Shown: one piece after another, positions 61,545 through 64,000 of the stretch
How positions within the stretch are numbered: the stretch's first letter is position 1
Layout of the letters: every line of letters begins with the position of its first letter
NCBI GenBank assembly: GCA_022539475.1
Contig: VCMS01000017.1
Location: 62,001-126,000, forward strand
Origin: Gracilaria domingensis
Taxonomy: Eukaryota; Rhodophyta; Florideophyceae; Gracilariales; Gracilariaceae
DNA length: 64,000 nucleotides
Direction of reading: 5' to 3'
Position numbers and translations under genes: made by a program
The notes under the pieces: generated by a model
The model's input: only the letters and a program-made list of their open reading frames with translations
Told to the model about the DNA's origin: nothing
Databases searched by the model: none

Positions 61545-62655
61545 AAGACTACACTTGTATCATTTTCATTTGCTGCATTGCGTAGGTACTGTAGTATCCG
61601 TCACTTGCATCGTCAGAGATGTTGTCTCACATGATTGGCTAATGGCATCCCTACTTTTTGCATTGAAAATCGCATCCCGTTTGCTGCGTTGCTCATTTGG
61701 TCCCTGGATTCTAGGAGTATTTCCAATTTTTGATGCCGAAATAAGAACAAAACACCGTTTTGATACCAGGGAACAGCGGTAAATTCGCCTTTTTCGGTTT
61801 TATAAGAATTTAGGGCTCATTTAAAGGCATTGCAATTAAACATCCAGGGGCATAAAGTCCAGCAATGCTCGTCTATAATCAAAGAAAGGCATCCAGTGCG
61901 CAAATTGAAAATATTTGAGAAACGGGTGTAAGTTGTAACTCTCGTCATTTTTGTCGGTTCAAAAAATTTTAAGAAATCAAGTTCACACTAATAGAGCTGG
62001 ACTATACATTCATAAAACGTAATTCCATCCCTGAGAAGATATGAAAGGGCTCAGCTTGCCTGAAATTGAATAGTTTTCTTGTACCGTCTGCGGAGAGGAA
62101 CTACATATAAACAGTTTTTTCTACAACAAACAACCATAGTTTCTAGAACAAAGTGTATAAGGCAACTTTCCTTGAAATTGGCCTACTTTTGCCATTTTTC
62201 GATGCTTTTGCTTTCTATGGATTCACCCAATTTGCAGAATGACTCACATTCTATTGTAGTAGTTATGAATCCGGATAAAATTGATCATTTTGTTCACCGC
62301 AAGACCCAAGCATATCTTCGGTTACTTCAATCGAAGATTGAATCCAGTTCATAGTGCAAGCGTCCAGTTTGAGCATGACGTTAACATGTTGTCGATAAAT
62401 TAACGTTCTCTTACAGTAAGGTTTGACATTCTCTAAAAGTTTGCCTGAAAAGGCCAACTAATTTTTTTCAAAAAATGCACTGCGACTCCATTTAAGGCAT
62501 CCTGTACCTTACATAAATTCTCGTAGTGCTTTGTCACATGGTAACGCCACAGTGTATTACTCATATGTGAATTTACCGCTGTTCTAAGCTGCGCAAAACG
62601 TTGTGCAAAGCTTGTCAGCTATCATTACAGTTACGGCAACAACGCATCCGTCAGT
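61545..62655. other. AT-rich spacer
   Basis: No supported gene. A short plus-strand ORF near 62,220-62,354 (MDSPNLQNDSHSIVV...) has some coding character but nothing else to support it. Confidence 0.35.
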
Positions 62656-63192
62656 GTGAAAGTGAGTTTGCTTTTTTGCTTCTTTGGTCCGTGCCGGTGG
62701 AGATGCTCTAAGGCAAAAGAGTTTAAGCCTATATGGGTCATGTCAGAATGGAAACACGAAGAGTCAACAATTAAGTACATCTCTCTGGCGATTTTATTCC
62801 CATCCAGTGTGCAAGACGGACATATTGTTCCTCATGTTGTCGATTATGGCCACACTCTCGAGTTAACAGTTCAGTGGCCAACGTCGATGACGAATATGGC
62901 TGTATTGCACAAGAAGTGGTTGTCCTAACAGTTCCAGGCAATGCTGAAATATCACCCGATGATCTTGGGTTTCAACAGAAGTCTGAAATCGTTACGAGAG
63001 TCCGCCTCCGATTGTGTACGTTCTGTATGTAGAATTGAACTTTCGTTTGTGGTTGAAACGCACATACGGCGAAAGGAACTTCTAGATTTTGTAGATGGGT
63101 CTACGGTGTTACACATTGACCTTAAAGTGCCCGATGATTCTTACGCTAAAAATGAAAGTATTACTAGAACGCAATTAGAGGGTACATTTTAA
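62656..63192 (+). pseudogene. Unrecognised protein gene broken by one stop
   Basis: Two ORFs in one frame (62656-62928 and 62941-63192) are split by a single TAA at 62926-62928. The first carries ISLAILFPSSVQDG, VVDYGHTLELTVQWP and MTNMAVLHKKWLS; the second carries MILGFNRSLKSLRESASDCVRS and STVLHIDLKVPDDSY. Coding character is clear on both sides of the stop. The first 20 residues (Cys/Arg-rich) may be intronic, since an upstream exon is possible. It may be an accessory gene of the transposase-bearing element. Confidence 0.45.
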
Positions 63193-64000
63193 TGCTTTCT
63201 TATACTTTCTTCGTACGTAATAAAATTCTTGTCATGGGTTTCTGTTTCGTGCAAGGTTTTGTAAGAGTACTTGTTTCTCACCGAATAATATAAAAGCTTT
63301 AGACATAGAAAGTGAAACTTGAAAGAACGCTACGTCAATACATATATGCTTCTCCTTCCCGCAATTCCCAGAACAGGAGCAGTTATAAAAACTGCGATGT
63401 AGATATACTTAAGTACTAAGCACTCAGAAAATAATATATCAATTTCTAGAAGGTTTGTCAGTCTGGTTGGTTTTGGAATCAATGTTGAACAAAACAATTT
63501 GTACATTGAAGGCAAAACAAAGAGCAGCAAAGTGTGCGCATCTTAGCAAGAAAGAAATGCAGGAGGATAGACCTTTCAAAAACGTTGCAAGCGTAACAAC
63601 TGCTTCTGTAAAAAAGATTAAGTGCGTTAGTGATTGCTTTCCCAATTAACCAATGCTGTGAAAGTACTGCAGATGCAGCTTTAAGACCTTTAGTGTGCTC
63701 TTTTTTTGTTCCATGTTTGTGTCAAACATGTTCGCCAAGATATTGATTTATAGTCTATCCACTGTCGCTTGACAAATTTACGAAAACAATCCAGCTCCAA
63801 ATGGCGTACAAAAGTGAAATGTAATAACAAGGTTCAAGATCGGCATCTAAGGAGAGACTTGAGTCAATGGAAGCAATTCGCGAAGAAATAGAGCTTCTCC
63901 CTACAGGCTGGGATGTAGTTCGAGACGCTTGCTGTACGATATCTCTTGGTTCTAGAACCTGAATACATAGCTAACGCAAAAAAGCATTGGCTGGTTGAGC
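63193..64000. other. AT-rich end of window
   Basis: No supported gene. A Lys-rich ORF at 63,455-63,649 and a short open stretch from about 63,869 (MEAIREEIELLPTGWDVV) may be exon pieces of genes that cannot be resolved here. Confidence 0.35.

Overview
This is eukaryotic nuclear DNA, most likely from a florideophyte red alga (Chondrus-like). The best evidence is the NADPH oxidase at 27,099-29,807: it has the usual bis-heme, FAD and NADPH motifs, plus about four extra membrane helices between its two NADPH-binding blocks and no EF-hands, the layout described for red algal respiratory burst oxidases. Mostly intronless genes with rare short GT-AG introns (58-124 bp), a GH16 enzyme of the beta-bulge type, secreted cysteine-rich proteins and a heavy transposon load all fit.

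Region by region. 1-17 kb is a transposon nest: a broken PiggyBac-like transposase (576-2,426) with a SAP-motif ORF beside it; a complete hAT element (3,173-5,801) with an exact 8-bp target duplication; a Myb/SANT-like (DUF6818-type) gene; and a full-length 7.0-kb Ty1/copia element (7,541-14,556) with 313-bp LTRs and a 5-bp duplication, inserted in the tyrosine recombinase of an older DIRS-like element. The copia element carries an extra antisense ORF with a possible cysteine-peptidase fold. 17-20 kb holds two tandem paralogs of a secreted 11-cysteine family. 22.5-26.0 kb is bracketed by a long imperfect inverted repeat enclosing a C2H2 zinc-finger gene and a frameshifted LRR-like gene. 24.5-29.8 kb is an extremely GC-rich island ending in the oxidase gene.

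30-41 kb carries a duplicated gene family: a two-exon gene, a paralog that lost its second exon, and a 3' fragment cut by a hAT remnant. It also holds a GCC2/GCC3-repeat secreted protein on the minus strand and a long near-perfect palindrome. 41-47 kb has a tRNA-like sequence with a solo LTR at its 3' end, a DUF2207-like membrane protein, a pseudogene apparently fused from DUF2207-like and GH16-like pieces, and an intact GH16 gene. 48-58 kb has a fucosyltransferase-like type II membrane protein, a second solo LTR inside a direct repeat, a secreted metallopeptidase with a transthyretin-like domain, a small secreted protein and a three-helix membrane protein. 58-64 kb is AT-rich and looks like a multi-gene DNA transposon: an intron-containing PIF/Harbinger-type transposase with a DDE triad, a two-exon small protein and a third gene broken by one stop.

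The host genes suggest cell-surface and wall biology (ROS production, GH16 remodelling, glycosylation, secreted cysteine-rich proteins), but no operon-like logic is expected and none is seen. Many transposon genes are broken by exactly one stop codon explainable by a C-to-T or G-to-A change. Intron calls rest on GT-AG sites and frame continuity only; no transcript data were available.
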